A DNA stretch of 64,000 nucleotides, from contig NC_014963.1 in the NCBI RefSeq assembly GCF_000179915.2, positions 3,968,001 through 4,032,000 on the forward strand. The letters run 5' to 3'. The stretch comes from Terriglobus saanensis SP1PR4 (lineage in GTDB: Bacteria; Acidobacteriota; Terriglobia; Terriglobales; Acidobacteriaceae). Numbering within the stretch: the stretch's first letter is position 1; every line of letters starts with the position of its first letter. The notes beneath the pieces were generated by a model, which was given only the letters and a program-made list of their open reading frames with translations, was not told where the DNA came from and ran no database searches. Shown piece after piece: positions 17,197 to 25,332 of the stretch. Position numbers and translations under genes: made by a program.

Positions 17197-17910
17197 TTAT
17201 TCGATTGCGAAGACTGCGTAGACAGTAGCGGACTGCGATACTTTGCGCGAACGGATGGCGAGTGGTTCCGAGACTTTCATGGACCGTCCCATAGCCGACA
17301 TCATCATGGGGACAGTACGGACGACTTCCTGGATTTGGTTGCTGGCATAGACGAGCGGGCCAAGATGGATATTGAGGCCATGGGCCATCTGTGCTGCGAT
17401 ACGCTGCGCGTGGGCAATGGCCTTTTCCGCGGCGGAGGCTTCGAGCTGGCTAGTATCCTTCATCTGCCAGCCAATGGAGCCGCTGGAATTAGCCCCGGCT
17501 TTGACGGCGAGATCGAGGATGCGTGCGGCCTCTTCTGGAGAAGTCTTGACCGACCACGATTGCGTGATGCGGAAGCGGTAGTTTTTCTGCTCAGCCTTGA
17601 GGTTCTTGATGTCGTACTCGCTCAGCGGCTGGAGTTGCTGGTCTTCGCTTTCGACGTCGTCCTTGGGAATATGGGCCTTGTCGAGTGCAGCGATGATGGC
17701 ATTGGAGCGCTGGGAACCGGCGGCGTAGGCAGACTGTTCGTCGGTGCCGTAATCCTGATATCCGATCTGCACGACGGCCTGATCGGCCATGGCGAAGGCG
17801 GTATCGGTGGCCGTGATGGCGATGGTGCGGTTGTCCTTGTTGACCTGGATAGCCTGTGCGCTGAGTGTTGCCGTGACGGCGAAGAGAGCGATGGTGCTGA
17901 GGATACGCAT
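17197..17910 (-). CDS. Secreted SIMPL-domain (DUF541) protein
   Basis: This periplasmic protein of 237 residues has a signal peptide at 1-18 (MRILSTIALFAVTATLSAQ). The SIMPL domain follows, with its typical opening DNRTIAITATDTAFAMADQA and the internal SNAIIAALDKAHIPKDDVES, YRFRITQSWSVK and AEKAIAHAQRIAAQMA. E. coli relatives protect against oxidative damage, but the biochemical role is unsettled. It is co-directional with the gene at 16610 and with the small gene upstream, so it is possibly an operon member. Confidence 0.88.
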   Translation of the reverse strand: MRILSTIALFAVTATLSAQAIQVNKDNRTIAITATDTAFAMADQAVVQIGYQDYGTDEQSAYAAGSQRSNAIIAALDKAHIPKDDVESEDQQLQPLSEYDIKNLKAEQKNYRFRITQSWSVKTSPEEAARILDLAVKAGANSSGSIGWQMKDTSQLEASAAEKAIAHAQRIAAQMAHGLNIHLGPLVYASNQIQEVVRTVPMMMSAMGRSMKVSEPLAIRSRKVSQSATVYAVFAIE

Positions 17911-17958
17911 GACGTTTTTACTTCCCTTCCGTACTGCGCGGTGGTCGCGCCCTGGGGA

Positions 17959-18141
17959 CTAGTCGCGGTCTGACTTGGTGAGCAGATCCGCGAGGGTGGT
18001 TTTATGTTTTGTGGTGCGTGCCGCCGCCTTCTGCTTGTCGTCGGGAAGGACTTGTTCCGGCGGAGGCGTACCGACGCGGTCCCGCGCATTCTGCTTAACG
18101 GCCTTGGTGACGGAGAAGACTTTCTTCTTCGGTTTAGACAT
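17959..18141 (-). CDS. Small basic protein of unknown function
   Basis: This 60-residue Lys/Arg-rich protein (MSKPKKKVFSVTKAVKQNAR...) has no hydrophobic segment. GGAG lies a suitable distance before the ATG at 18141. It is placed between the VWA gene and the SIMPL gene, all on the minus strand. The composition suggests nucleic-acid or ribosome binding, but that is only a guess. Confidence 0.5.
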   Translation of the reverse strand: MSKPKKKVFSVTKAVKQNARDRVGTPPPEQVLPDDKQKAAARTTKHKTTLADLLTKSDRD

Positions 18142-18177
18142 CGCTTCTTTCTCCGTTGCTCATGGTATCCCTTCGCG

Positions 18178-19890
18178 CTAAGGAGCGGGGCTGCCGATTG
18201 CGTCGACGGAGACCTGGAGCGCTCCAATGCGGTCTGAAGGGACGTCGTGGACGCCCAGACGGAGAAAAAAGTTCGATTTAATCGGGACGGCGATCTTTTG
18301 GTCCAGAGAGAGTGGCACCTTCTGCAGGCGTTCATACTCCGCCGAGGTGAAGTTGAGATTGAGATTGGCTACGGCGGAGTTGGCAAGCTGTCCCAGATCG
18401 TCATAGATCGTCGCCAGGACCTGCAGACTGCCGGTACGGTGACCGTCGGGTGTCACCGCGAGTTGGAGGTTGCGGGTATCGATCTCGTAGTGAAGGGTGT
18501 AGATGCGCGCGGACTCCTTCTGCCATTTGCCCTTGAGATGCGTGCCGGGATCGGCGGCGAGCGTCTTGCGGTCCACCGGCTTGGGATCGAGCGACGTCTG
18601 CACGCGGAACCGGATATCGAAGGGCGCAATGGCACCAAGGGCCATCGCACTGTGCAGGGCATCCGGTGGAGCGACTGGCGGCGCCTTTGGATCGGGCTTA
18701 GAGCTTGGAGGTGGTGGGTTACTGGTTCGGGCAAGGTAGTTGCGGCGATAGTTCAGGGAGTAACCGGGCTTATCGACCTGCAAATCGATGCGGCGCATCT
18801 CTCCGCGCCAGTTCGGATTGGTGGGAGCGTAGGTGAGCGTGTAGTAGCGCCCGCCATTGGTTTCGACTTCGTCGATGGCCTGAGAGATGCCGTTGGTGTT
18901 GTAAAAAGCCTTGCCGCCGGTGCGCCGCGCAAAATCGTCAAGGAGCATATTGCGCTGCAACTGGAATGTCTGCCGCCCCGAGTTAAGTGCAGGCGGACCA
19001 CTGTGGGAGGCGTCGAAGCCAGAGTCTACGGTGAGACCGCGTGCGTCGATGGGATAGATCGCAACGCGTCCGAGGTTAAGGTCGTTGGCAAGGCCATTCA
19101 TATCCGCCGTGAAGGTATTGAAGAGATCAAAGTTGGCGGGATCGAAGCCGTAGTTCTGGCCGACAGGAACATCCGAGGTAAGCCAGATGAGGTTCTTGCG
19201 TCCGGGAAACGCGGAGAGATACGTGGCCAGGGAGCGGAAGGAGTTACGTAGAGCATCTTCGCGAAACTGGGCGCGCACCTGTCTCTCACCGGGCATGGAA
19301 CCACCGCCGGAGTTGAGAAACATGGACTGACGCGGCTGGAGCTTTTTCCCGAGCTTGCCGGATTGGAGATCGCTGGGATCGTCGTTGAACCCGTGCAGAA
19401 GGTGGAGCTGGGTATCCAGGAGAAACACAGCGATGGGGGCGTTGGCGGGACGCGCATCGAGATACTTGAGGATCTGGGTGCGCGCATACATTTGCGCGGT
19501 GATCGGAGTGTTGACGGTGTCGAAGAGGAGAACCGTCCGGGAGGTGTCCTGCAGGTCCGCAGGGGTGTTCATGAACGTGTTAGGCGGCAGCGGGTTGGGC
19601 GCGAGCTTCGCGGTGGCAGGGACGTGTTCGGTGAACGAGGTGATGCGTTGGTTGGCGCGGTCTTCGGTGAGTTTGAAGTCGGAGACTTTCAGATCGGGAA
19701 CGGGCTGGCCGGAGTGGTCGGTGACGACGACGTCGAGGTAAACGAGACGGGCGCTGACGCGGAGGTCGGGCTCCCTCTTGCGCAGGGGAGGCACTTGAGC
19801 AGCGGAGGCCGGCACCGAAGGAGCGGCAGGTTGCTGGGCGACACAGGGGATGCCTAAAGCGAGAAAGAACAGAGCGAAGGTTCGACGCAT
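18178..19890 (-). CDS. Secreted von Willebrand A-related protein
   Basis: This 570-residue protein has a signal peptide (MRRTFALFFLALGIPCVAQQ). An N-terminal beta domain (about 40-100, RLVYLDVVVTDHSGQPVPDL) is followed by a VWFA-like fold (about 115-330: RTVLLFDTVNTPI, GRKNLIWLTSDVP, VAIYPIDARGLTV) and a C-terminal beta-rich domain. DTVNT stands where DxSxS would be the metal site, so metal binding may be altered. This is the VWA type expanded in Acidobacteriota; the role is unknown, perhaps extracellular adhesion. ATG 19890 is preferred because GGGAG precedes it. Confidence 0.85.
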   Translation of the reverse strand: MRRTFALFFLALGIPCVAQQPAAPSVPASAAQVPPLRKREPDLRVSARLVYLDVVVTDHSGQPVPDLKVSDFKLTEDRANQRITSFTEHVPATAKLAPNPLPPNTFMNTPADLQDTSRTVLLFDTVNTPITAQMYARTQILKYLDARPANAPIAVFLLDTQLHLLHGFNDDPSDLQSGKLGKKLQPRQSMFLNSGGGSMPGERQVRAQFREDALRNSFRSLATYLSAFPGRKNLIWLTSDVPVGQNYGFDPANFDLFNTFTADMNGLANDLNLGRVAIYPIDARGLTVDSGFDASHSGPPALNSGRQTFQLQRNMLLDDFARRTGGKAFYNTNGISQAIDEVETNGGRYYTLTYAPTNPNWRGEMRRIDLQVDKPGYSLNYRRNYLARTSNPPPPSSKPDPKAPPVAPPDALHSAMALGAIAPFDIRFRVQTSLDPKPVDRKTLAADPGTHLKGKWQKESARIYTLHYEIDTRNLQLAVTPDGHRTGSLQVLATIYDDLGQLANSAVANLNLNFTSAEYERLQKVPLSLDQKIAVPIKSNFFLRLGVHDVPSDRIGALQVSVDAIGSPAP

Positions 19891-20052
19891 GCTTTCTCCC
19901 GGGCACATCCGGCCCACTTACGGTACAGACACCGATTGTAAGAGTGGAGTTGCGATGGCAGTTCCTAAGGCTGCTTTGGCCTATCGAGCCAGACGTTATC
20001 GATTTGGACTATCCTTGTGTGGTTGCGCACCACGCTGCGTAGGGAGAGAGTT

Positions 20053-20328
20053 ATGGAAGAGCGCGATTTTTTCGACGAACGGACAGAGCCTCGTAACCAC
20101 ATGCTGACGTGTCCCCACTGCGGCAAGCAGGACGAATATGCCCTGAGCTGGCTGGTGCGGCGCAAGAAAAGTCAGTTGAACGGACGTGCGGACGAGCGGG
20201 ATCGCGCGCGCTTTGCCAAAGCCCTGAGCTACATGGTGCTGCGCGATGACGTGGCCGCATGCAAGAACATCCGGTGCCGCAAACGGTTCGACCTGAACGG
20301 CGTAAAGACCATGGCTTTTCTGGACTAG
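20053..20328 (+). CDS. Small zinc-ribbon-like protein
   Basis: This 91-residue cytosolic protein starts MEERDFFDERTEPRNH. It has CPHCGKQ at residues 20-26 and a distant CKNIRC at about 71-76, which together could make a four-cysteine zinc site. The middle is basic (LVRRKKSQLNGRADERDRAR). AGGGAGAG lies just before the ATG at 20053, and an upstream start at 20017 has no such support. Family and target are unknown; nucleic-acid binding is plausible. Confidence 0.65.
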   Translation: MEERDFFDERTEPRNHMLTCPHCGKQDEYALSWLVRRKKSQLNGRADERDRARFAKALSYMVLRDDVAACKNIRCRKRFDLNGVKTMAFLD

Positions 20329-20402
20329 CGCACCTGCAGAAGGTCAAAAATCGCTGGTGTGATTTAATGGCATTGAAAGATTGTCCCAAGGAGATTTGAC
20401 CG

Positions 20403-20687
20403 ATGGCGAATTTGTCGCTGCCCCTCTATGAACGCAACCTGACTCCGGACGAAGTAGTACGGCTGGATGCACGACGTCGCCGCGGCCAACTGTTCTTCAC
20501 GATCTGCGGACAAACCGCCATTATTACGGTGCTTTTGTCGCTCTGGGTGGGACAGGACCTGACGTACTCTCCGGGCTGGGAACGACCCATGACCTATTGG
20601 GCGTTGACCACTGGTCTGATCTCCTTCGTCACCTTCATTCTTGGAATGAAGGCTCGCCGTGGAAACCATGAGTTCACCAGCTACTAG
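20403..20687 (+). CDS. Small two-helix membrane protein
   Basis: The 94 residues comprise a charged N-terminus (about 1-28, ending DARRRRGQ), a hydrophobic segment at about 29-49 (LFFTICGQTAIITVLLSLWV), a short loop, and a second segment at about 62-82 (YWALTTGLISFVTFILGM), ending in a basic tail. AAGGAG precedes the ATG. It is followed by a strong bidirectional terminator. The function is unknown. Confidence 0.65.
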   Translation: MANLSLPLYERNLTPDEVVRLDARRRRGQLFFTICGQTAIITVLLSLWVGQDLTYSPGWERPMTYWALTTGLISFVTFILGMKARRGNHEFTSY

Positions 20688-20705
20688 CTTTCGCTAAGGC
20701 ACGAA

Positions 20706-20730
20706 AAAGCCCGCTCGGTGAGCGGGCTTT
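20706..20730. terminator. Bidirectional intrinsic terminator
   Basis: AAAGCCCGCTC (20706-20716) and GAGCGGGCTTT (20720-20730) form an 11-bp perfect stem with a 3-base loop, flanked by A and T runs on both sides. It lies between two convergent genes and serves either strand. Confidence 0.88.
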
Positions 20731-20748
20731 GCTACGTCTGGAGGAATT

Positions 20749-21252
20749 TTAGACTGCGGCGCGCAGGGAGTTGTTACGATCTTCCTCCGCCGCCGCGGGA
20801 GCCTGCTCCGTGATCTTCGTGCAGGACTGGAGGTGGCGCAGCACGTCTTCCACGGTAAGGAAGGTTACTGGCCGTGTACCCGGAGGGCATGCGCGACCAT
20901 TCACACGCAGGAGATTTTCCACCATAAGATCCACCTCCGCCTCTGAGATGCGCAGGTCGCGGTTGAGACGGTCTGAGTGATGCACAGGGAACGCAACGCT
21001 TTCCTCATGCATTAGATATTCATACGTGCTGCGTGCAATGCCAGCATCGAAACCGAAAGAGCTTAGATAAGAAACAAAGCTGTCGACGTCTTCTCCCTGG
21101 CGAGAGTTCGTCAGGCGGCGGCGGCGCGTCACGCCCGAGATATAGAGCACGACAAGACCCAGCACCAGGCACCCCCCAAGAATCAGAAAGGGGATGAACC
21201 GGACAACAACATGTGATGCGATTAGATCAGGGAGACGTACAAATCCAGACAC
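20749..21252 (-). CDS. Membrane-anchored protein of unknown family, paralogue A
   Basis: This 167-residue protein has one N-terminal membrane helix (about 19-40, FIPFLILGGCLVLGLVVLYI), a basic stop-transfer (TRRRRL) and a cytosolic domain of about 120 residues. Motifs are SFVSYLSSFGFDAGIARSTY, FPVHHSDRLNRDL and LTVEDVLRHLQ. The gene upstream at 21366 has the same plan and motifs, so they are tandem duplicates. The start is GTG at 21252 with AGGA upstream. I do not recognise the family. A conserved soluble domain on a membrane anchor suggests an adapter or signalling role. Confidence 0.72.
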   Translation of the reverse strand: MSGFVRLPDLIASHVVVRFIPFLILGGCLVLGLVVLYISGVTRRRRLTNSRQGEDVDSFVSYLSSFGFDAGIARSTYEYLMHEESVAFPVHHSDRLNRDLRISEAEVDLMVENLLRVNGRACPPGTRPVTFLTVEDVLRHLQSCTKITEQAPAAAEEDRNNSLRAAV

Positions 21253-21365
21253 GGGTCATTCCTTTCCCGGCTCTCTTGGCCCTGGATACGTTGAAACTTA
21301 TATAACGATTTTACGTCGTGGAGAGGTCTAATTTTCCAACCAAATGGTAACGCGTCGTCTGTTAC

Positions 21366-21812
21366 CTACGCCACTAAAAGACGGCGCATGGGAGAAGCCT
21401 GAACCTGACGCAGAACGTCCTGCACTGTAATCAAAGGCGTATTGAGCATGCCCGGTTTGCGCTCACGGCTGTTAACTGCAAGCAAGTGATTGACCAGATC
21501 GGTCACGTCCGTATCTTCCAGACCAAGATCCTGAGATAAGCGATCTTCGGGAAGAATCGGAAAAGAGATCTGCTGGTCCTTCTGCAGATACGCATACGCC
21601 GTACGGCAGATCCGGAGATCGTATCCCAAGGGCAGCATTTCATTCACGAAGGAAGCTTCATCGCGACCTGCACGACGGCTTGCCAATCTGGATTTGCGCA
21701 TGAGCCCAGAGACGAACACGACGATGAGACCTGCGGCAAGGAAGGCGAGCAATAAACCAAATGGAAGTGCTTGGTCCGCCAGCCATGCGCGTAGGGTATC
21801 GGGTGATTGCAT
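21366..21812 (-). CDS. Membrane-anchored protein of unknown family, paralogue B
   Basis: This is a 148-residue relative of the gene at 20749. It has a membrane helix at about 17-38 (FGLLLAFLAAGLIVVFVSGL), then SRRAGRDEASFVNEMLPLGY, ICRTAYAYLQ, ISFPILPEDRLSQDLGL, VTDLVNHLLAVNSR and a C-terminal LITVQDVLRQVQ. Aligned by eye, both copies share S-F-V near 50, LG-F/Y-D, R-S/T-x-Y-x-YL, FP, DRL-x-x-DL, LL-x-VN-x-R and TV-x-DVLR-x-x-Q. It is divergent from moaA across a promoter region. The function is unknown. Confidence 0.7.
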   Translation of the reverse strand: MQSPDTLRAWLADQALPFGLLLAFLAAGLIVVFVSGLMRKSRLASRRAGRDEASFVNEMLPLGYDLRICRTAYAYLQKDQQISFPILPEDRLSQDLGLEDTDVTDLVNHLLAVNSRERKPGMLNTPLITVQDVLRQVQASPMRRLLVA

Positions 21813-21981
21813 CGTTTAGGGCCCCTCAATCTGTCCAACGGTAGTGTTTTACGTTCTTCTCTCTAGAAAGACGCTAAAACGTATACTGTGGGATGCCCGG
21901 TTTTGGTTCCGGTGTTGTTTTGGACGCATCTTATCGATTGCGCCGTTGTCCGGCGATTCATGGCTCCTGAAAGTGGTTTTT

Positions 21982-23037
21982 ATGCCTTTCGATATACCAG
22001 TCGCCGAGTTTGGACGGGATTTGCTCCCGTCGCTGGTCCAGGACAGGCTCAGGGACAGCCATGGACGCGCGATCACGGACCTGCGGGTTTCAATTACGGA
22101 TCGCTGTAATTACAGATGTGTCTACTGCCGCGAAGGCGAAGATAACGTTCATTTTGATGAGTTGAGCATTCAGGACTACCTGCGCATGATCGAGGTATTC
22201 GTCTCCCTGGGTATTGAAAAGATTCGACTTACCGGTGGGGAGCCACTTCTGCGCGCGGGTCTGGTGAAGATGGTGCGTGAACTTGCTGCGATGCGCCCGG
22301 TCTTCACGGACGAGCCTCTGGATATCGCTCTCACCACGAACGGACACCTGCTCGCGGGTATGGCGGTCGATCTGAAGGCGGCCGGTCTGAGCCGGATCAC
22401 GGTGAGCATGGACGCCGTAGACCCGGAAACTTTTACGCGCATCACGCGGGTCCCGCGTTCGTTTGAGAAGGTTCTCGCTGGAATTCGGGCAGCCAAGGCC
22501 GCCGGGCTGTCCCCGGTCAAGGTGAATTGTGTCTTGATGCGGGGCTTTAATGAGGACCAGATTGAGGCCTTTGGGGAGTTTGCCCGCAGAGAAGGCGTCA
22601 TTCTGCGCTTTATTGAATTCATGCCGTTGGAAGAGGGGCGCGTCTGGTCCAAAGATGTCGTCGTGCGCGAGGCGGAGATCGTAGAACGGTTGAGCCGTGT
22701 TCTTCCCTTGGTTCCTTTGCCTCCGAACCATCTAAGCGAGACAGCGCGGCGTTATGGATTTGCCGATGGCGAAGGCGAGATCGGAATTATCGCTCCGGTG
22801 TCGCGTCCGTTCTGCGGACACTGCAGCCGTGTGCGTCTGACCTCCGACGGCAAGATCCGTACCTGCCTTTTTTCTCAGACAGATCACGACTTGGCGGGGG
22901 TAATGTTACGTGGTGGAACTGACGAAGAGATGGCAGCGTACATCCGTCGTACCATCGAGCAAAAGGAAGCTCGCCATCACATCGGCGAGCCTGGGTTTGA
23001 AAAACCTTCACGCAGTATGGTGCACATCGGCGGCTAG
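21982..23037 (+). CDS. moaA: GTP 3',8-cyclase (molybdenum cofactor synthesis)
   Basis: This radical SAM enzyme turns GTP into the 3',8-cyclo intermediate in the first step of molybdopterin synthesis. It has 351 residues. The first Fe-S cluster motif CNYRCVYC follows DLRVSITDR near residue 38, and LTGGEPLLR is the SAM site. The C-terminal cluster ligands are in RPFCGHCSRVRLTSDGKIRTC. Usually the chain ends in GG; here it ends MVHIGG, as expected. The ATG at 21982 is chosen because residues before it in the longer frame are not family-like, although no strong ribosome site is present. TATACT at 21882 may be the -10 box. Confidence 0.94.
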   Translation: MPFDIPVAEFGRDLLPSLVQDRLRDSHGRAITDLRVSITDRCNYRCVYCREGEDNVHFDELSIQDYLRMIEVFVSLGIEKIRLTGGEPLLRAGLVKMVRELAAMRPVFTDEPLDIALTTNGHLLAGMAVDLKAAGLSRITVSMDAVDPETFTRITRVPRSFEKVLAGIRAAKAAGLSPVKVNCVLMRGFNEDQIEAFGEFARREGVILRFIEFMPLEEGRVWSKDVVVREAEIVERLSRVLPLVPLPPNHLSETARRYGFADGEGEIGIIAPVSRPFCGHCSRVRLTSDGKIRTCLFSQTDHDLAGVMLRGGTDEEMAAYIRRTIEQKEARHHIGEPGFEKPSRSMVHIGG

Positions 23038-23055
23038 GAAACCGAACGGACGACC

Positions 23056-24342
23056 GTGAGCAAGAGCAAGGTAAAGCAGATCGAGATCACCGAACCGGTG
23101 CAGGAGCGACATCTCCGGCTCTTTCACGACGTCGCGCGTGAACTCACCTCGACCCTCGATCTGGAAGCGGTTCTGACCACCATCATGATGAAAATGGCCC
23201 AATTCTTCGGGCCGGAGCGCTGGTCGATGCTCCTCGTGGACGAGGCCAAGGGAGAACTTTCCTATGTCATTGCTATCGGCGAAAACGCGGAAAGCTTGAA
23301 GGGTCTACGGGTTCAGCTGGGAGAAGGCGTCGCCGGCTGGGTCGCGGCTACAGGCAATCCCCTGGTCATTCCGGATGTCACACTCGATCCCCACTGGCAC
23401 GCCTATGCCAAGGCGAATCCGGAACTCGACATTCATTCGATCGCTTGCCTTCCGGTACGGTCCACGGACCGCGTTCTTGGCGTGATCCAGCTGATGAACT
23501 CGAAGTTCGACCTGTTGAGCGAATATTCGATCTCGTTTCTGCGGATGCTCTGCGATTTTGCCGCGATTGCCATCGGCAACTCGGCTTCGATGAAGCTGAT
23601 TCGCGAACTGAGCATCACGGACGACTGCACCAGCCTCTTCAATGCGCGGCACCTCTACACCATGCTGGCAGAGATCGTCGGGAACGGCCGCGGAGTAGAG
23701 TTCAGTCTCGTTTTCATGGATTTGGACCACTTCAAGAGCATTAACGACACCCACGGCCACCTGATCGGAAGCCGCTTGCTGGCCGAGGTGGGCAGTCTCC
23801 TAAAACGGATGATCGGACCAAATAACTCTGCCTTCCGCTATGGCGGAGACGAGTTTGTGTTGCTTCTGCCCGAGACGGACAAGCTACGGGCCATTGAACT
23901 GACCATGCGCATCATCGACCGGCTACGATCTGAGGTTTTTCTGGAGGGCGCGGGCTTGGCGCTGCAACTGCGCGGAAGCTTCGGTCTGGCGACCTTCCCC
24001 GGCGACGGAGATACGGTGCAGGAGATCATTCGGTCGGCGGACAGCATGATGTACGAAGCCAAGGTGACACGAGACAACCTGAGCGTGTCGGGCATCGGCA
24101 TGATGTATGAGGAAAACGGCGAGCCCGTCTTTGAGCCTACCCGCAAAATGGAACCTCGGGAAGAAGTTCTCCGCGAGGTGGGGATGCAGGCCAGGTCATC
24201 AGGACGAACCTCTGCTTCAGAAGCCCACTCTAATGGGACGAACGGTCTTCCAGAGAGGGTTTCCGCCGCTCCACGGGCAAGATCGCGTCACGATTCTGCG
24301 GAGCCGCTGGATGAACGCCGAAGTCCCACACGGCTAAGTTAA
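23056..24342 (+). CDS. GAF-GGDEF diguanylate cyclase
   Basis: This enzyme makes cyclic di-GMP from two GTP. It has 428 residues: a GAF sensor at about 30-180 (LTSTLDLEAVLTTIMMKMAQ), then a GGDEF domain at about 185-350 with MDLDHFKSINDTHGH and an intact GGDEF at 263-267. The usual inhibitory RxxD site just before it reads GPNN, so product inhibition through it is unlikely. A 75-residue disordered tail follows. The start is GTG, 18 bases after moaA, suggesting co-transcription. The 3' end overlaps a convergent gene by 113 bases. Confidence 0.9.
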   Translation: MSKSKVKQIEITEPVQERHLRLFHDVARELTSTLDLEAVLTTIMMKMAQFFGPERWSMLLVDEAKGELSYVIAIGENAESLKGLRVQLGEGVAGWVAATGNPLVIPDVTLDPHWHAYAKANPELDIHSIACLPVRSTDRVLGVIQLMNSKFDLLSEYSISFLRMLCDFAAIAIGNSASMKLIRELSITDDCTSLFNARHLYTMLAEIVGNGRGVEFSLVFMDLDHFKSINDTHGHLIGSRLLAEVGSLLKRMIGPNNSAFRYGGDEFVLLLPETDKLRAIELTMRIIDRLRSEVFLEGAGLALQLRGSFGLATFPGDGDTVQEIIRSADSMMYEAKVTRDNLSVSGIGMMYEENGEPVFEPTRKMEPREEVLREVGMQARSSGRTSASEAHSNGTNGLPERVSAAPRARSRHDSAEPLDERRSPTRLS

Positions 24343-25249
24343 GTTCGTGATCGGAGAGCACTTCGATCAACGCATACTCCCCGGCCGTGAGCGGCTGCAC
24401 GGGAACGAGCTTCATCCAGTGTCCTCCGGGCAAGACCGTGGCCTTTGTCGGGACAACATCCTCTTCCATCTTTCCCGCACCGAGCAGATTCATGGAAAAA
24501 GTGCTCACGATGCGAACGTCCTGTCGGACATCGACGCGGACGATGACGTATTGGCTGCCCGCGCTATTTTGTTTCGGGTCCTTAACGCGGCTTGAAGAAC
24601 CCTGTGTGTCCACTTCGAGTGCGCCTACGGGAGCGGCGTCACCGCTGAAGTTTTCTTCGCTGATGCGGATGTAGAGTTCGGGTAAAGGAACGTGCAGCTG
24701 CACCGCGGCGCGCACGCCCTTGATCTGCACAAGCTGGTGCGCGTGAGCGAGCGGATTGATGCTCTGGCGCAGGATGTTGTGCGAGGTCTGGCGGTTCAGG
24801 TCGCCGTCGGTCTGGGTCAAGGGGATGAGCTGCGGCGTATCCCGGAAGTTATCGAGCACGAGAAGGCTTTCGCGCTCCGGCAGATGCAGGTTGGGGGCGA
24901 CCTCCGGAACGTGCGCGGCACGCTCCGCCTCTTCCCTGGCGAGTTCGGGATCGATGACGGGAGCTGCCTTGACCGTGGGATCGTGCGAGGCCTCCCACTT
25001 CTGGGTACGGTCGAGATCTACGAGGTTGGTGGGGATTTCTTCCTGCTCCCCGCCGCGTTCCGCGGAACGATAGATCACATTGCTGCCGGAGATCCGATAC
25101 GACAGGACCACCTGGTAGCTGCCGTCTTTCAGATAGAGACGTGTGCGATGCGACGCGGACTCCGGCTGCTGCGTGACGGCACAGAGCGGCAGAACTGCCG
25201 AAAGAACCATGACCTTCAGAGCTTTGCGGAGTTTGTTCACAGATGGCAT
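24230..25249 (-). CDS. Secreted protein of unknown function
   Basis: This 339-residue protein has a signal peptide (about 1-27, LRKALKVMVLSAVLPLCAVT). A short domain follows with LYLKDGSYQVVLSYRISGSN and VIYRSAERGGEQEEIPTNLV. This pattern of a modified-residue display followed by a threshold is seen in many acidobacterial secreted proteins, but I cannot name it. The rest is a beta-rich C-terminal domain ending VERRKPSLEDRSSH. The ATG at 25249 is preferred to a TTG at 25258. It overlaps the diguanylate cyclase 3' end convergently, so one of the two tails may be dispensable. Confidence 0.72.
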   Translation of the reverse strand: MPSVNKLRKALKVMVLSAVLPLCAVTQQPESASHRTRLYLKDGSYQVVLSYRISGSNVIYRSAERGGEQEEIPTNLVDLDRTQKWEASHDPTVKAAPVIDPELAREEAERAAHVPEVAPNLHLPERESLLVLDNFRDTPQLIPLTQTDGDLNRQTSHNILRQSINPLAHAHQLVQIKGVRAAVQLHVPLPELYIRISEENFSGDAAPVGALEVDTQGSSSRVKDPKQNSAGSQYVIVRVDVRQDVRIVSTFSMNLLGAGKMEEDVVPTKATVLPGGHWMKLVPVQPLTAGEYALIEVLSDHELNLAVWDFGVHPAAPQNRDAILPVERRKPSLEDRSSH

Positions 25250-25332
25250 TAGACGCAACTTTCCAGAAAAGGGAAAGTACCCGTTTTGTGAAACTGAATC
25301 TGCTCACAGCAGTGGGTCTTCGTGGCGGAGGG

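Noticed and set aside
18178-19890. A functional metal-dependent integrin-like VWA adhesin
   Set aside because: The metal motif DxSxS is replaced by DTVNT, so I report only a VWA-related protein.
21813-21981. Molybdenum-cofactor riboswitch upstream of moaA
   Set aside because: Position fits, but I could not place the conserved core of the Moco element; only a loose GTTTTA...TAAAAC pairing is seen. A covariance search would decide.
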